Part shown: positions 36,295-45,303 of the stretch, piece after piece | Numbering within the stretch: position 1 is the stretch's first letter | Layout: each line of letters starts with the position of its first letter | Assembly: GCA_019637955.1 (NCBI GenBank) | Contig: JAHBUS010000007.1 | Coordinates: 124,001 to 188,000 of the forward strand | DNA length: 64,000 nt | Source: Pseudobdellovibrionaceae bacterium | Lineage (GTDB): Bacteria > Bdellovibrionota > Bdellovibrionia > Bdellovibrionales > Bdellovibrionaceae | Direction: 5' to 3' | Notes under the pieces: generated by a model | Database searches by the model: none | Seen by the model: the letters and a program-made list of their open reading frames with translations, nothing else | Told to the model about the DNA's origin: nothing | Translations under genes and position numbers: made by a program

Positions 36295-37040
36295 CAAGAC
36301 CTCAGAACGCGCGCCATTTTGGCGACGGATTCTTGCAAGCCCCATTCGAGCGCATAACAAATCAGCGAGTGGCCGATGTTCACCTCTTCGAGGAAGGGTA
36401 ATTTCTTGATGTCGCGCGTGGTTTTCAGATCCAGTCCGTGACCGGCATGGACACGAAGACCCAGGTCATGCGCTGCGCTTGCCGCCGCGACAAGACGTTT
36501 CCATTCGCGCTCGCGGGCCGCGCCCTTGAGAAGGACCCAGTGGCCGGTGTGAAACTCGACCGCCTCGGCGCCCAATTCATACGAGGCCTCGACCTGTTCG
36601 ATCGAAGGCTCGATGAACATCGAAATTTCGATGCCGATCCGCTGCAGACGCTCCACCATCGGCGCCAGCACCGCGCGCATTTTGTGCACATTGAGACCGC
36701 CCTCGGTGGTCAATTCGGCCCGCTTCTCGGGAACGAAACAAACCCAGTCAGGCTTGTACTTCAGCGCCTTACGCACCATTTCGGGCGTGGCGGCCATTTC
36801 GAGATTGATCAGAGCCGGACGCTCGCGCGTGAGCAGCTTGACGTCGGCATCTTGGATGTGGCGGCGGTCTTCGCGAAGATGAATCGTGATTTGCTCGGCG
36901 CCGCCCTTCACCGACAACTTCGCCATCGCGAGCAGATCGGGATAAGCGGTGGTCCCGCCGCGCACTTGGCGCAGAGTCGCCGCATGGTCAATGTTCACGC
37001 CGAGCCGGATTTTGGTTTTGGTTTTTTTGCCTCGTGACAT
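36294..37040 (-). CDS. pdxJ: Pyridoxine 5'-phosphate synthase
   Basis: PdxJ makes pyridoxine phosphate from DXP and aminoacetone phosphate. The start of the barrel RLGVNIDHAATLRQVRGG, TIHLREDRRHIQDAD, EFHTGHWVLL and VHAGHGLD are diagnostic. The 248-residue length fits. The ATG at 37040 follows the glmM stop by one base, with GGGAG upstream. The tsaE start shares a base with its stop. Confidence 0.95.
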   Translation of the reverse strand: MSRGKKTKTKIRLGVNIDHAATLRQVRGGTTAYPDLLAMAKLSVKGGAEQITIHLREDRRHIQDADVKLLTRERPALINLEMAATPEMVRKALKYKPDWVCFVPEKRAELTTEGGLNVHKMRAVLAPMVERLQRIGIEISMFIEPSIEQVEASYELGAEAVEFHTGHWVLLKGAAREREWKRLVAAASAAHDLGLRVHAGHGLDLKTTRDIKKLPFLEEVNIGHSLICYALEWGLQESVAKMARVLRS

Positions 37041-37041
37041 G

Positions 37042-38445
37042 TCACTCCCCCGAAAGATGTTTCTCAAGGAAGTCCGCGATCGTTTCGGCATGACTGGCGA
37101 TTTCGCGTTTATCAGGACCTTCCACCAAGACGCGGATGACCGGCTCGGTGCCCGAGAACCGCACGAACACGCGGCCCGAATCGCCCAACTTTTTCTCGAT
37201 GCCTTTGATCAAGTCGCGGTATCCGGGCAGCAAGTCCAGCTCCTGACGGCGCTTCACGCGCAGATTGATCAGAACTTGCGGCACATCCTCGATGATCTTA
37301 TTGAGTTCGCTGAGCTTGACGCCCGTTTGGCGCATGACCGCCAGCACGCTCAAGGCCGCAACGCAGCCGTCACCCGTGGTCGTGTGATCTAAAAAGATGA
37401 TGTGGCCCGACTGCTCGCCGCCCAGATTAAAACCATTCTTGCGCATCTCTTCGACGACGTACTTATCGCCCACACCGGTCTTCACGAGATTGATGCCGGC
37501 TTCCTTCATGCGTTTCTCAAGGCCGTAGTTGCTCATCTGGGTCACGACCAGCGTGTTGTTCTTCAGCAGCCCGCGTTTTTTGAGATGAAGGGCACAGACC
37601 CCGAGAATATGGTCCCCGTTCATGATCTGACCTTTTTCGTCGACCATGATCACGCGGTCCGCATCGCCGTCCAGACTGATGCCCACATCGGCGCGGTACT
37701 GCACCACCGCTTCGGCGAGCTTGGCCGGATAGAGCGCTCCGACCTTGTCATTGATATTCGTGCCATTCGGGGCATTGCCGAGGTGCACGACTTCGGCTCC
37801 GAGCTCCTCGAACACCTGAGGCGCCACCTTGTAAGCCGCGCCGTGGGCCGTATCGAGAACGATGCGCAGGCCATCCAGCGTGTACTCGAGCGGAAACGTG
37901 GATTTGGCGTAAACGATGTAGCGCCCTTGCGCATCGTCGATCCGCTTGGTGCGGCCGACTTGCGGCGACGGCGGGAGCAGCTTGGTCAGGTCTTCGGTCA
38001 GAACGAGGCGTTCGATTTCGCGCTCCATGAGATCCGAAATTTTAAAACCATCGTGTCCGAAGACTTTAATGCCGTTGTCTTGGTAAGCATTGTGGGACGC
38101 CGAAATCACGATCCCGGCGGTCGCGCGCATATTGCGCGTGAGATAACCGATCCCGGGCGTGGGCAAAGGACCCACGAGCTGCACGTGAACGCCCATCGAA
38201 TTCAGACCTGAGGAGAGCGCCTGCTCGATCATGTAACCCGAAAGACGCGTGTCTTTGCCGATCACCACTTTGGGGACCTGTTGTTTCCAGGGCATTTCTT
38301 GTTTTTGCAGAAGGTAGCCAATGGCCTGCCCGATCTTGATCACCATGTCGGGAGTCATCGGGTACTGATTGGCGGTTCCGCGAATGCCGTCCGTGCCGAA
38401 CAGCCGCGCTCTTTTTTCAGATGTTTTTTCGGGAGCCTTTTCCAT
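37042..38445 (-). CDS. glmM: Phosphoglucosamine mutase
   Basis: GlmM converts glucosamine-6-P to glucosamine-1-P for UDP-GlcNAc and cell wall synthesis. The active serine is in ISASHNAYQDNGIKVFG, the metal loop is SLDGDADRVIMVDE, and GEQSGHII and RFSGTEPVIRVLVEG bind the sugar and phosphate. The 467-residue length is slightly above the usual 445-450. It lies 44 bp downstream of cdaR; in Firmicutes CdaA activity is controlled through CdaR and GlmM. Confidence 0.95.
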   Translation of the reverse strand: MEKAPEKTSEKRARLFGTDGIRGTANQYPMTPDMVIKIGQAIGYLLQKQEMPWKQQVPKVVIGKDTRLSGYMIEQALSSGLNSMGVHVQLVGPLPTPGIGYLTRNMRATAGIVISASHNAYQDNGIKVFGHDGFKISDLMEREIERLVLTEDLTKLLPPSPQVGRTKRIDDAQGRYIVYAKSTFPLEYTLDGLRIVLDTAHGAAYKVAPQVFEELGAEVVHLGNAPNGTNINDKVGALYPAKLAEAVVQYRADVGISLDGDADRVIMVDEKGQIMNGDHILGVCALHLKKRGLLKNNTLVVTQMSNYGLEKRMKEAGINLVKTGVGDKYVVEEMRKNGFNLGGEQSGHIIFLDHTTTGDGCVAALSVLAVMRQTGVKLSELNKIIEDVPQVLINLRVKRRQELDLLPGYRDLIKGIEKKLGDSGRVFVRFSGTEPVIRVLVEGPDKREIASHAETIADFLEKHLSGE

Positions 38446-38489
38446 GGCTCATTTGTACCGCTGCCGTCCGGGAATCTCAACTGTCCCGT

Positions 38490-38873
38490 TTACCGAAGGT
38501 GAATCTCAATCTCCGCCGGTTTCACGGAGAGAATTTTCACGCCAAAGGGAAGATCCAGCTTTTGTGTCGGAATAGTCACACGGTAGGTGCCCGGCTTGTA
38601 GCCCGAGACGTCGACGTTCAGCACCTGGGTTGCCCCGGTCTCGAGGAACTTGCGCAGGGCCGTTCGCGGTCCCGCGACTCGCACCTTCACGTGGTCCACC
38701 GACTGCGACTCGAGCACCACGCCCGTCGCGACGGCCAGATCAAGTTCGACATTTTTGGTCACCTGAAAATCGCGGCGACCCAGAATCGTGACCCAAAGAA
38801 TCAGCGAAATGAACAGCGCGACCACTTTATAGCTGAAATTTTCAAAAAACACGGCTTTCCAGGAGATCCTCAT
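38490..38873 (-). CDS. cdaR: YbbR/CdaR-like membrane-anchored protein with one YbbR domain
   Basis: The 127-residue protein has one N-terminal membrane segment (YKVVALFISLILWVTILG) and a single extracytoplasmic YbbR-type domain (VTKNVELDLAV, VKVRVAGPRTALRKF, TYRVTIPTQKLDLPFGV, KPAEIEIHL). Firmicute CdaR proteins carry several such repeats, so this is a minimal form. The ATG overlaps the cdaA stop by 4 bp, and glmM follows. The gene order cdaA-cdaR-glmM supports a role in tuning the cyclase. Confidence 0.85.
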   Translation of the reverse strand: MRISWKAVFFENFSYKVVALFISLILWVTILGRRDFQVTKNVELDLAVATGVVLESQSVDHVKVRVAGPRTALRKFLETGATQVLNVDVSGYKPGTYRVTIPTQKLDLPFGVKILSVKPAEIEIHLR

Positions 38874-39670
38874 GACTCAACCCCCTTGTACTTCAGACCG
38901 AAGAAGCCATAGAGGTATTTGCGCAAATTGCTCATTTCGTTTTGCACATTGAGGTGGCCCCCTTGAACGATGGCGACCGAGCGGTTCTCTTCGGAAACGA
39001 TCACGACGATGGCGTCGGTCTCTTCGGTCAATCCGATCGCGGCCCGGTGGCGGGTGCCCAAGTTCTTATCCAAAACGGGGTTCTTCGACAGCGGCAGGAA
39101 GTTGCCCGCCGAATGCACCTTTCCGGCGCGGATCAAAACGGCGCCGTCATGAATCGGGCTCGTCGGGTGAAAGATCGACGTCAAAAGCTCCGAAGACACC
39201 TTGGCATCGACATCAGTTCCAAACTCGATATGGTAGTCGATCATGATCTCTTTTTCGATCACGATGAGCGCCCCGTATCCACGCTGCGCGAGCGCGAAGG
39301 CCGCTTTGACGATCTCTTCGATCACGTGAGTTTCTTGCACGCTGGAAACGTCGCTCAAGAAGGGATTGCTGCCGATTTGCGCCAGCGCACGGCGGATCTC
39401 GGCCTGAAACAGGATGACCACAATCACGAAGAGGTTGGAGAAGAATTTCTCCAAAATCCAGTTGAAGGTGAACAGCTCGCCCCAGATCGAGAGGATGTAG
39501 GCGATCGCGAGCACGCCCAAGCCCGAGAGCATTTGGATGGTGCCGGTTTTTTTAATCAAAATGAGGATGCGGTAGACGACGATCCAGACCAGGATCATGT
39601 CGAGAGCATCTTGCCAACGCAGATGCCCCACGATGAAAAACAAATTGTCGAGTCCTTGCTGCCAATTCAA
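38870..39670 (-). CDS. cdaA: Diadenylate cyclase CdaA (c-di-AMP synthase)
   Basis: CdaA joins two ATP into c-di-AMP at the membrane. Three N-terminal membrane segments (residues ~25-40, 48-64, 78-90) precede the DAC domain with its DGA motif (IHDGAVLI, 175-177) and RHR motif (GTRHRAAIG, 207-209). The 266-residue length is standard. The start is TTG at 39670, giving the normal CdaA N-terminus. GAGGGG lies 9 bases upstream, within a stem-loop (see 39672-39710), so translation may be modest or regulated. Confidence 0.93.
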   Translation of the reverse strand: MNWQQGLDNLFFIVGHLRWQDALDMILVWIVVYRILILIKKTGTIQMLSGLGVLAIAYILSIWGELFTFNWILEKFFSNLFVIVVILFQAEIRRALAQIGSNPFLSDVSSVQETHVIEEIVKAAFALAQRGYGALIVIEKEIMIDYHIEFGTDVDAKVSSELLTSIFHPTSPIHDGAVLIRAGKVHSAGNFLPLSKNPVLDKNLGTRHRAAIGLTEETDAIVVIVSEENRSVAIVQGGHLNVQNEMSNLRKYLYGFFGLKYKGVES

Positions 39671-39671
39671 A

Positions 39672-39710
39672 CGGACGGTCCCCTCTGATCGCTCTTAGGT
39701 TCACCGTCCG
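39672..39710 (-). promoter_or_regulatory. Stem-loop around the cdaA ribosome-binding region
   Basis: CGGACGGT and ACCGTCCG form a perfect 8-bp stem separated by 23 bases in the short ftsH-cdaA gap. On the transcribed strand the GAGGGG site is in the loop and the second arm lies between it and the TTG start. It may slow cdaA translation or mark ftsH mRNA ends; there is no U tract for a true terminator. Confidence 0.45.
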
Positions 39711-39717
39711 CGAAAAT

Positions 39718-41676
39718 TTAAGTGGCTGCGGTCCCAGGGTTGCCCACGGGATCGGAGCCGCCCACTTTTTTGCTCGCCTCTTCAGGGGCGAGGGTCGTGA
39801 CGGCGCTGCCGCCATCGGAGGCGTTGTTTTGGCGGATCTTGCGGATCTCCGAAACAGCGGCGCCGTTGACGAGCATATCCACTTCATAACCGTCAATCGT
39901 CTCAAACTCAAGCAAAGCTGCGGTTAAGCGCTCCAGAGCATCGCGATTTTCGGTCAAGATGCGAACCGCGGTCTTGTAACCGCCGTCGATGATCTGGAAC
40001 ACCTCGTGATCAATCTCCTCCGCCTTGGCGTCTGAGTACTCACGGGTTTTGTTGCCGCCGTTCATGCCGAGGAACACGGGGCCTTCCGATTTCTCGTAAG
40101 AGAGAGGCCCCAGCTTCGCGCTCATGCCCCACTCACAGACCATCTTGCGGGCGATATCACTGGCCCGCTCAATGTCGTTGCCCGCGCCGGTCGTGATGTC
40201 GTTAAAAACGACTTCCTCAGCCGCGCGGCCACCAAACAAGAACGCAATCATGTTCAGCGCCTTGCTCTTGCTCAAATTGAGCGAATCGCGCTCGGGCAGA
40301 GTCTGCGTGACTCCCAAGGCCATCCCGCGAGGGATGATGGTGACTTTATGAATCGGGTCGAGTCCGCTCAGTTTTTTACCGACGAGAGTGTGTCCCGCTT
40401 CGTGATAAGCCGTGACCTTTTTGTCCTCTTCGCTGATCACCATCGACTTGCGCTCGGCGCCCATGAGGACTTTATCTTTGGCGTTCTCGAAATCGCTGTT
40501 TTCCAAAACGTTCTTGCCGGCACGGGCCGCACAGAGAGCCGCTTCGTTCACGAGATTTTCAAGGTCGGCACCCGAGAAGCCGGGCGTGCCGCGCGCGATG
40601 CGCTCCAGATCCACGTTGGGACCGATCGGCGTTTTGCGGGTGTGCACTTCCAAGATCTGTTTGCGACCTTTGACGTCGGGCTTCGACACAACGACGCGGC
40701 GGTCGAAACGGCCCGGGCGCAAGAGGGCGGGGTCCAAAACATCAGGGCGGTTGGTCGCGGCAATCAGGATCACGCCGTCATTGGCTTCAAAACCATCCAT
40801 TTCAACCAGCAGCTGATTGAGCGTTTGCTCGCGCTCATCGTGCCCACCGCCCATGCCCGCACCACGGTGACGGCCGACGGCATCGATCTCATCAATGAAG
40901 ATCAAGCAAGGGGAGTGCTTTTTTCCTTGTTCGAACAAGTCGCGAACGCGCGAGGCGCCCACGCCGACGAACATCTCAACGAAGTCCGAACCCGAAATGG
41001 TGAAGAACGGAACGCCCGCCTCGCCCGCAACCGCGCGCGCAAGCAGGGTCTTCCCGGTTCCGGGAGGACCGACGAGCAGCACCCCTTTGGGAATGCGGCC
41101 CCCAAGCTTGGTGAATTTTTTGGGGTCTTTCAAGAACTGCACGATCTCGGCGAGTTCATCTTTGGCTTCATCCGCGCCGGCCACCTCTTTGAAGGTGACG
41201 CGGTTTTTGCTTTCGTTCAGAAGGCGAGCCTTGGACTTGCCGAAGCTCATCGCCTTGCCGCCCGCGCCCTGCATTTGGCGCATCAGCAAAATAAACATCC
41301 CGATGATGAGGATCGCCGGCAGCCAATTGAGCAGGAACGACGTCAGCATGCCGCCATTTTCGCCGCGCTCGTAGTTGGGCGTGATGCCATTTTTCACCAG
41401 GGTCTCGTAAGCCTTGTCGCCGGTGTTGCCGGTGATGACGAAATGTTTGCCTTCGTATTTCTTTTCAAACTCAGGTTTGACGTCGCCGACGATCTCGGCC
41501 GTATCGGGCCGGAAGGTTACGTTGGCGATTTCGCCATTTTCAACGGCGGTGATAAACTTCGAGTAGTTGAATCCCGTCACCATTTTTTCGTGGCGCACTT
41601 CCCATGCCTGGAAAATGAACACCGCCACGATGACCAGAAACAGCCACAACGCGAGAGTTTTTTGAGTTTGCTTCAT
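39718..41676 (-). CDS. ftsH: ATP-dependent membrane zinc protease FtsH
   Basis: FtsH extracts and degrades membrane and regulatory proteins. Two membrane segments (residues ~9-24 and ~112-132) flank a periplasmic domain; the AAA domain has Walker A GPPGTGKT (203-210), Walker [15 protein letters not shown] and the SRH region; the zinc site is in [11 protein letters not shown]. The ATG at 41676 has AAGGAG 5 bases upstream and is preferred to the TTG before it. A good promoter stands upstream (41726-41754). The tail is low-complexity ([14 protein letters not shown]). Confidence 0.96.
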   Translation of the reverse strand: MKQTQKTLALWLFLVIVAVFIFQAWEVRHEKMVTGFNYSKFITAVENGEIANVTFRPDTAEIVGDVKPEFEKKYEGKHFVITGNTGDKAYETLVKNGITPNYERGENGGMLTSFLLNWLPAILIIGMFILLMRQMQGAGGKAMSFGKSKARLLNESKNRVTFKEVAGADEAKDELAEIVQFLKDPKKFTKLGGRIPKGVLLVGPPGTGKTLLARAVAGEAGVPFFTISGSDFVEMFVGVGASRVRDLFEQGKKHSPCLIFIDEIDAVGRHRGAGMGGGHDEREQTLNQLLVEMDGFEANDGVILIAATNRPDVLDPALLRPGRFDRRVVVSKPDVKGRKQILEVHTRKTPIGPNVDLERIARGTPGFSGADLENLVNEAALCAARAGKNVLENSDFENAKDKVLMGAERKSMVISEEDKKVTAYHEAGHTLVGKKLSGLDPIHKVTIIPRGMALGVTQTLPERDSLNLSKSKALNMIAFLFGGRAAEEVVFNDITTGAGNDIERASDIARKMVCEWGMSAKLGPLSYEKSEGPVFLGMNGGNKTREYSDAKAEEIDHEVFQIIDGGYKTAVRILTENRDALERLTAALLEFETIDGYEVDMLVNGAAVSEIRKIRQNNASDGGSAVTTLAPEEASKKVGGSDPVGNPGTAAT

Positions 41677-41725
41677 CAATGCTCCTTCTCAGCACCCGTC
41701 CTGAGTGTGCTTGGGCGATCCCCTT

Positions 41726-41754
41726 ATTTTAGGACCCGTTTACGGGAATCACAA
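41726..41754 (-). promoter_or_regulatory. Sigma70-like promoter for ftsH with palindrome in the spacer
   Basis: Read on the minus strand: TTGTGA (41754-41749), 17-bp spacer, TAAAAT (41731-41726), about 50 bp before the ftsH ATG. The spacer contains CCCGT-TT-ACGGG as read on the plus strand (41734-41745), which could be a repressor site. It gives ftsH and the cdaA-glmM genes a start independent of tilS. Confidence 0.6.
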
Positions 41755-41779
41755 GAGATGCGGGAGAAAACAGACCCTT

Positions 41780-42748
41780 TTAAGCTTTCTCCTGCGGAAC
41801 CGCATAAATCGTGTCTTGATTCAGGAACCAATCACACCCCGCAGTCCTCAATGTGTGGACGATTTTGGGATTGTCCAGTTGCTTTCTGACTTCATCGATC
41901 TGAGTGTGCGCGTAATTTTGAACTCCCAACTCGAATAGGTAAGAGGCCAGCGCACGTTTTTGCTCAGACGCGGACTGCTGTAAAAACCAGGACCTCGGAA
42001 TCCCCGACTGGACCCACTGCTCAGAAGCGGGAAAGCTCTCGCTTGAAGCATCGACCACTTGCGATAGAAACCGCGCGAGGTGCGCGACGGACCCCGGCAT
42101 TTGCGCCTCCATTTGCGGCAGAAGTCCCTGGCGGATCCAGTTGCGACGGTACCGCAGGTCGCCATTGGAGGGGTCCTCCAGAGGCGATTCTCCCCGCCAT
42201 GCGAGATCTTCGAGCAGCTCGCGGCGGGTCCGACTCAACAGCGGCTTCCACCAAGGAGCGGCCCACGAGCGCATCGCACGCAGACCTTGAACACCGGTTC
42301 CGCGCATCACGCGAAAAAGGCGCGTCTCCAGGACGTCATCCGCCTGGTGCGCGGTCACGAGCCGGTCAAAGTGGAACTCGCGCTGAAGCCGCAGAGCCCC
42401 CTCACGGCGAAAGTCGCGCATCTGCTCTTCGCTCTGAAGCACGGACTCGGCGCGGACTTGATGAAGCCGCAGGCCCGCGCGCTCACAGTGCCGCTGGCAA
42501 AAGGCGGCCGCCTCCTCGCGGTAACGGCCGGCCTCAAGTGAAAAAGGTTCGGACCCTGAGGGCTGGGCTCCATGATGAAAATGCGCCACCTCAAATTCGT
42601 ACTTCAGTGCCCGGGAGAGCTCTTGGAGCTGAAAAAACAAAGCCAAGGAGTCGGCACCACCGCTGAAAAGCAGCAGCAGGCGCTGGCCCGCCAGCCCCTG
42701 AGGGGCCCAGTCTTGATGGAGCTGATGCGTGAGACGGGACCAAGCCAT
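41780..42748 (-). CDS. tilS: tRNA(Ile)-lysidine synthase TilS
   Basis: TilS modifies C34 of tRNA-Ile(CAU) to lysidine. The PP-loop LLFSGGADSLALF is the catalytic P-loop (usually SGGxDS), and AHQADDVLETRLFRVMRGTG and SPLEDPSN(GD)LRYRRNWIR match the family. I set the ATG at 42748, which leaves about 25 residues before the P-loop, as usual; a GTG at 42805 is possible. The 322-residue length is at the short end, lacking part of the C-terminal domain seen in E. coli. tilS next to ftsH is a common arrangement. Confidence 0.9.
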   Translation of the reverse strand: MAWSRLTHQLHQDWAPQGLAGQRLLLLFSGGADSLALFFQLQELSRALKYEFEVAHFHHGAQPSGSEPFSLEAGRYREEAAAFCQRHCERAGLRLHQVRAESVLQSEEQMRDFRREGALRLQREFHFDRLVTAHQADDVLETRLFRVMRGTGVQGLRAMRSWAAPWWKPLLSRTRRELLEDLAWRGESPLEDPSNGDLRYRRNWIRQGLLPQMEAQMPGSVAHLARFLSQVVDASSESFPASEQWVQSGIPRSWFLQQSASEQKRALASYLFELGVQNYAHTQIDEVRKQLDNPKIVHTLRTAGCDWFLNQDTIYAVPQEKA

Positions 42749-42835
42749 GCGTTCACTTTCTCTCGAGAAAAAAACTCCTGTCAAAACTTTAGCCATCCTG
42801 CGCACCGCTCGAACCGTGTTATTTTACCGGGTCGT

Positions 42836-43519
42836 ATGCGGATTCTTTTGAGTTTTCTTTTTTCAATGACTTGCGTGATGGCCCCGGCCTGGGGACAGGC
42901 GCGAAGCGCGCCGTCCAAGGCCGTGCTGCTGACAAATATTGAGTCTTGGACCCGAAGCGTGCGCCTGTGGAATCCCGACCGGGTCGAGGCCCTCGAAAAA
43001 GACATCTGGCTCTCGTTCTTGTACCGGCTGCGCTCGCACGTTTCGCACTCGTATCGAGATAGCGATGCGAGCCTGATCCGGATCCTCAACGACATCAACG
43101 ATGTCGAGCTCTCGAGCGAAAACAAAGCCACGAGCCGCCTGGCGCCTTTTTTAACTCTGCTGCTGCAGGCGGTGCGGGAAGACCGCGAGCCCACCGAAGA
43201 TCTGTTTTCATTTCTCAAAGAGTTCGCCGAGTACGGTGGGATCTTGGATCCGCCGACCCCGGAAGAGTTCATGGAAACCCGCGAATACCGTGGCGGCGGG
43301 CTGTCGGAAGCCGCCCAGCCGATGGATCTAGAGGCCGCGGCTGAGAGTTTTGAGATTCAAGAACTCGCGAAATCCATGGGTCCCGAGCTCGCGCCCGAAC
43401 CCGCTGTCCTTGACGCCCCCGAAGGGAGCGACGGGGTTGGAGCGGACGAAGTCGTTCCAAGCCACGAACCCCGTCTCGAGCCGCCCCGCAACTCGGGCGA
43501 GTCGACCTTGATCCTTTGA
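42836..43519 (+). CDS. Exported protein of unknown function overlapping an aldehyde dehydrogenase gene
   Basis: The 227-residue protein has a signal peptide (RILLSFLFSMTCVMAPAWG), a helical middle rich in Arg/Leu (SVRLWNPDRVEALEKDIWLS, FLTLLLQAVREDREP) and an acidic, Pro-rich tail. It is divergent from tilS. Its last 192 bp run antisense through the 3' end of the aldehyde dehydrogenase gene, which is clearly coding there, so the tail of this protein is shaped by the opposite strand. The first 130 residues look like a normal gene; the tail may be tolerated read-through. Confidence 0.6.
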   Translation: MRILLSFLFSMTCVMAPAWGQARSAPSKAVLLTNIESWTRSVRLWNPDRVEALEKDIWLSFLYRLRSHVSHSYRDSDASLIRILNDINDVELSSENKATSRLAPFLTLLLQAVREDREPTEDLFSFLKEFAEYGGILDPPTPEEFMETREYRGGGLSEAAQPMDLEAAAESFEIQELAKSMGPELAPEPAVLDAPEGSDGVGADEVVPSHEPRLEPPRNSGESTLIL

Positions 43520-44701
43520 GAACACGCCGCCGCCCAGGCCGTAAAGGCTGGCATTGGCAAGCTCCACCGCTTGGTCTTCGCTCTTGAATTTCATCACCAG
43601 CGCCACCGGACCGAAAAACTCCTCGTTCACCACCGTGGGCTCGTGACCTTTCACCTCGTACACGCAAGGGGCGAAGAACGCCCCCTCGCTCAGGCCCGTG
43701 GAGAGCTGCAGGGGCGCTTCAAAGAGCTTGCGGCCGCCCTCTTTCTCGAGCCGCGCGACTTGCTCTTGCAAAGACGTCTTAAATTTGGCGTGCGCGAGCG
43801 GTCCAAGTTTGGTGCTGGTTTGAGCGGGGTCTCCGATTTTGGCCTTGGCAAGCTCCTCGGTGAATCCTTTGATGAAATCCTCAAAGATCGATTCGTGAAC
43901 CAGAAATCTCTTTCCCGAAATGCAGCTCTGTCCGTTGTTGATCAAGCGCGTTTGCGCGCACAGCGTGGCCGCCTTGGTGACCTCGGCGTCTTCAAAAACC
44001 AGGTACGGATCGCTCCCCCCGAGTTCCAGGACGACTTTTTTCAAGTGGCGTCCCGCCTGCGCGGCGATCTCTCGTCCGCCCTTGGCGGAGCCGGTCATCG
44101 TCACCGCCCGCACGCGCGCATCCGCGATCACCTCGGCGGCTTGATCGTGATTGAGATACAGGTTTTGAAAGAAGTCCGGTCCCAGCGTCTGGACCGCGAT
44201 CTCGTGCAGAAGACCGGCCGTACCGGCGACCAGATCCGAGTGCTTCAGCAGCACGGGATTGCCGACCGCGTAGTTCATCGGCAGAACGCGCAGAATTTGC
44301 CAGATCGGAAAGTTCCACGGCATCACCGCGAACAAAATCCCCAAACGCTCTTTGCGAACATCGTAGCGCATATCCTTGGTCTTCACCGACTCGTCACTCA
44401 GCTCTTTTTCGAAGTGATCGCGGGCGAACTCGACCGCCGTGATCGACTTTTCGACTTCGGCGATGGCGTCGCCCGTGGGCTTTCCCATTTCGAGCGTCAT
44501 GAGATGCGCGAGCGGCGCCTTGTGGGCCGCGAGCGCCTCGGCAAACCGGATGAGGGCTTCGCGCTTTTCGCTGGCTGGCTTCGGGTGCCGGGCGCCGCGC
44601 GAAAGGAGCTCGAGGGCCTTCTCGATCTGGTGCTCCGAGGCGTAGGTGTACGTTTTTAAAGGCTGGGACGTCGTCGGATTGTGGGTCGAAAATTCGGTCA
44701 T
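43328..44701 (-). CDS. NAD(P)-dependent aldehyde dehydrogenase (succinate-semialdehyde type)
   Basis: The 457-residue protein has the ALDH catalytic cysteine in INNGQSCISGKRFLV, glutamate in VLELGGSDPYLVF, MPWNFPIWQILRVLP and the cofactor loop MTGSAKGGREIA. The pattern is closest by eye to bacterial succinate-semialdehyde dehydrogenases of the Sad/YneI type, but substrate is not fixed by sequence. Its ATG overlaps the stop of a small membrane protein gene by 4 bp. The 3' end overlaps an opposite-strand gene by 192 bp. Confidence 0.88.
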   Translation of the reverse strand: MTEFSTHNPTTSQPLKTYTYASEHQIEKALELLSRGARHPKPASEKREALIRFAEALAAHKAPLAHLMTLEMGKPTGDAIAEVEKSITAVEFARDHFEKELSDESVKTKDMRYDVRKERLGILFAVMPWNFPIWQILRVLPMNYAVGNPVLLKHSDLVAGTAGLLHEIAVQTLGPDFFQNLYLNHDQAAEVIADARVRAVTMTGSAKGGREIAAQAGRHLKKVVLELGGSDPYLVFEDAEVTKAATLCAQTRLINNGQSCISGKRFLVHESIFEDFIKGFTEELAKAKIGDPAQTSTKLGPLAHAKFKTSLQEQVARLEKEGGRKLFEAPLQLSTGLSEGAFFAPCVYEVKGHEPTVVNEEFFGPVALVMKFKSEDQAVELANASLYGLGGGVFSKDQGRLARVAGRLETGFVAWNDFVRSNPVAPFGGVKDSGFGRELGTHGFREFLNLKTLSRGL

Positions 44702-44925
44702 AGAGTCGTATAGACTTGAACGAACGAAACGACAAGAGTGAACAGGAAGGCGCTGGTCATGACGGACCAGGCAAAAACGGAATACGCTTTTTGAACGCGC
44801 AAGGCGCTGCGCTTATAGGTTCCGTTTGTGATTTGCGGCACAGGTTTCAGAATTGTCTTGATCAGAAAACGGCAGCAAACACAGAACGCGAGCACCGAAA
44901 TGAGAGAGACGATCATGACCACCAT
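44698..44925 (-). CDS. Small two-helix membrane protein
   Basis: The 75-residue protein has two membrane segments (MVVMIVSLISVLAFCVCC and VFAWSVMTSAFLFTLVVSFV) joined by a basic loop. The ATG at 44925 has AAAGG 5 bases upstream; the open frame reaches a TTG at 44955 with no clear site. It sits between a 109-aa helical protein and the aldehyde dehydrogenase, overlapping the latter by 4 bp. Function is unknown. Confidence 0.6.
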   Translation of the reverse strand: MVVMIVSLISVLAFCVCCRFLIKTILKPVPQITNGTYKRSALRVQKAYSVFAWSVMTSAFLFTLVVSFVQVYTTL

Positions 44926-44973
44926 AAACACCTTTTCGGCGAAGGCCCGTCTCAACTTGAGAGGGCCTAACGT

Positions 44974-45303
44974 CTAGGTTTTGGGCTTGTCATCCTTCTT
45001 GATGATCTCGATCTCGGCGTTGATCTTGAACTTGTGAGTCTCGGCGAATTTCGACACCTCTTTGACGATGTCGATCTTGTCGATGAGCCCCACGATCTCC
45101 TTGCTCACCCGGCCCGTGATTTCATCTTTCGATTTTTGCGCGCCCTGGATCACCAACTGAAGCATCTCTTTCGGAAGCTTCACATCGGCGAGGTACGTGC
45201 GAATCACCTCTTCGCTCATCAGCGCGCCGGACACGCCGGCCGCGAACAGCTTTTTGAGCGCCTCGGAAATTTTGGGTTCTTTGGATTCGTCATCAGCGGC
45301 CAT
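44974..45303 (-). CDS. Small helical hypothetical protein (109 aa)
   Basis: A soluble, strongly alpha-helical and charged protein: SEALKKLFAAGVSGALMSEE, LPKEMLQLVIQGAQKSKDEI, VGLIDKIDIVKEVSKF, ending with a basic tail. It has no cysteine and no signal. The size and helical amphipathic pattern recall phasin-like or scaffold proteins, but I cannot assign a family. GGAG lies 4 bases before the ATG, and the gene overlaps the SRPBCC gene by 11 bp. Confidence 0.65.
   Translation of the reverse strand: MAADDESKEPKISEALKKLFAAGVSGALMSEEVIRTYLADVKLPKEMLQLVIQGAQKSKDEITGRVSKEIVGLIDKIDIVKEVSKFAETHKFKINAEIEIIKKDDKPKT

Noticed and set aside
40348-41889. 513-codon plus-strand open frame
   Set aside because: Antisense of ftsH and the tilS end; the opposite strand has intact FtsH motifs.
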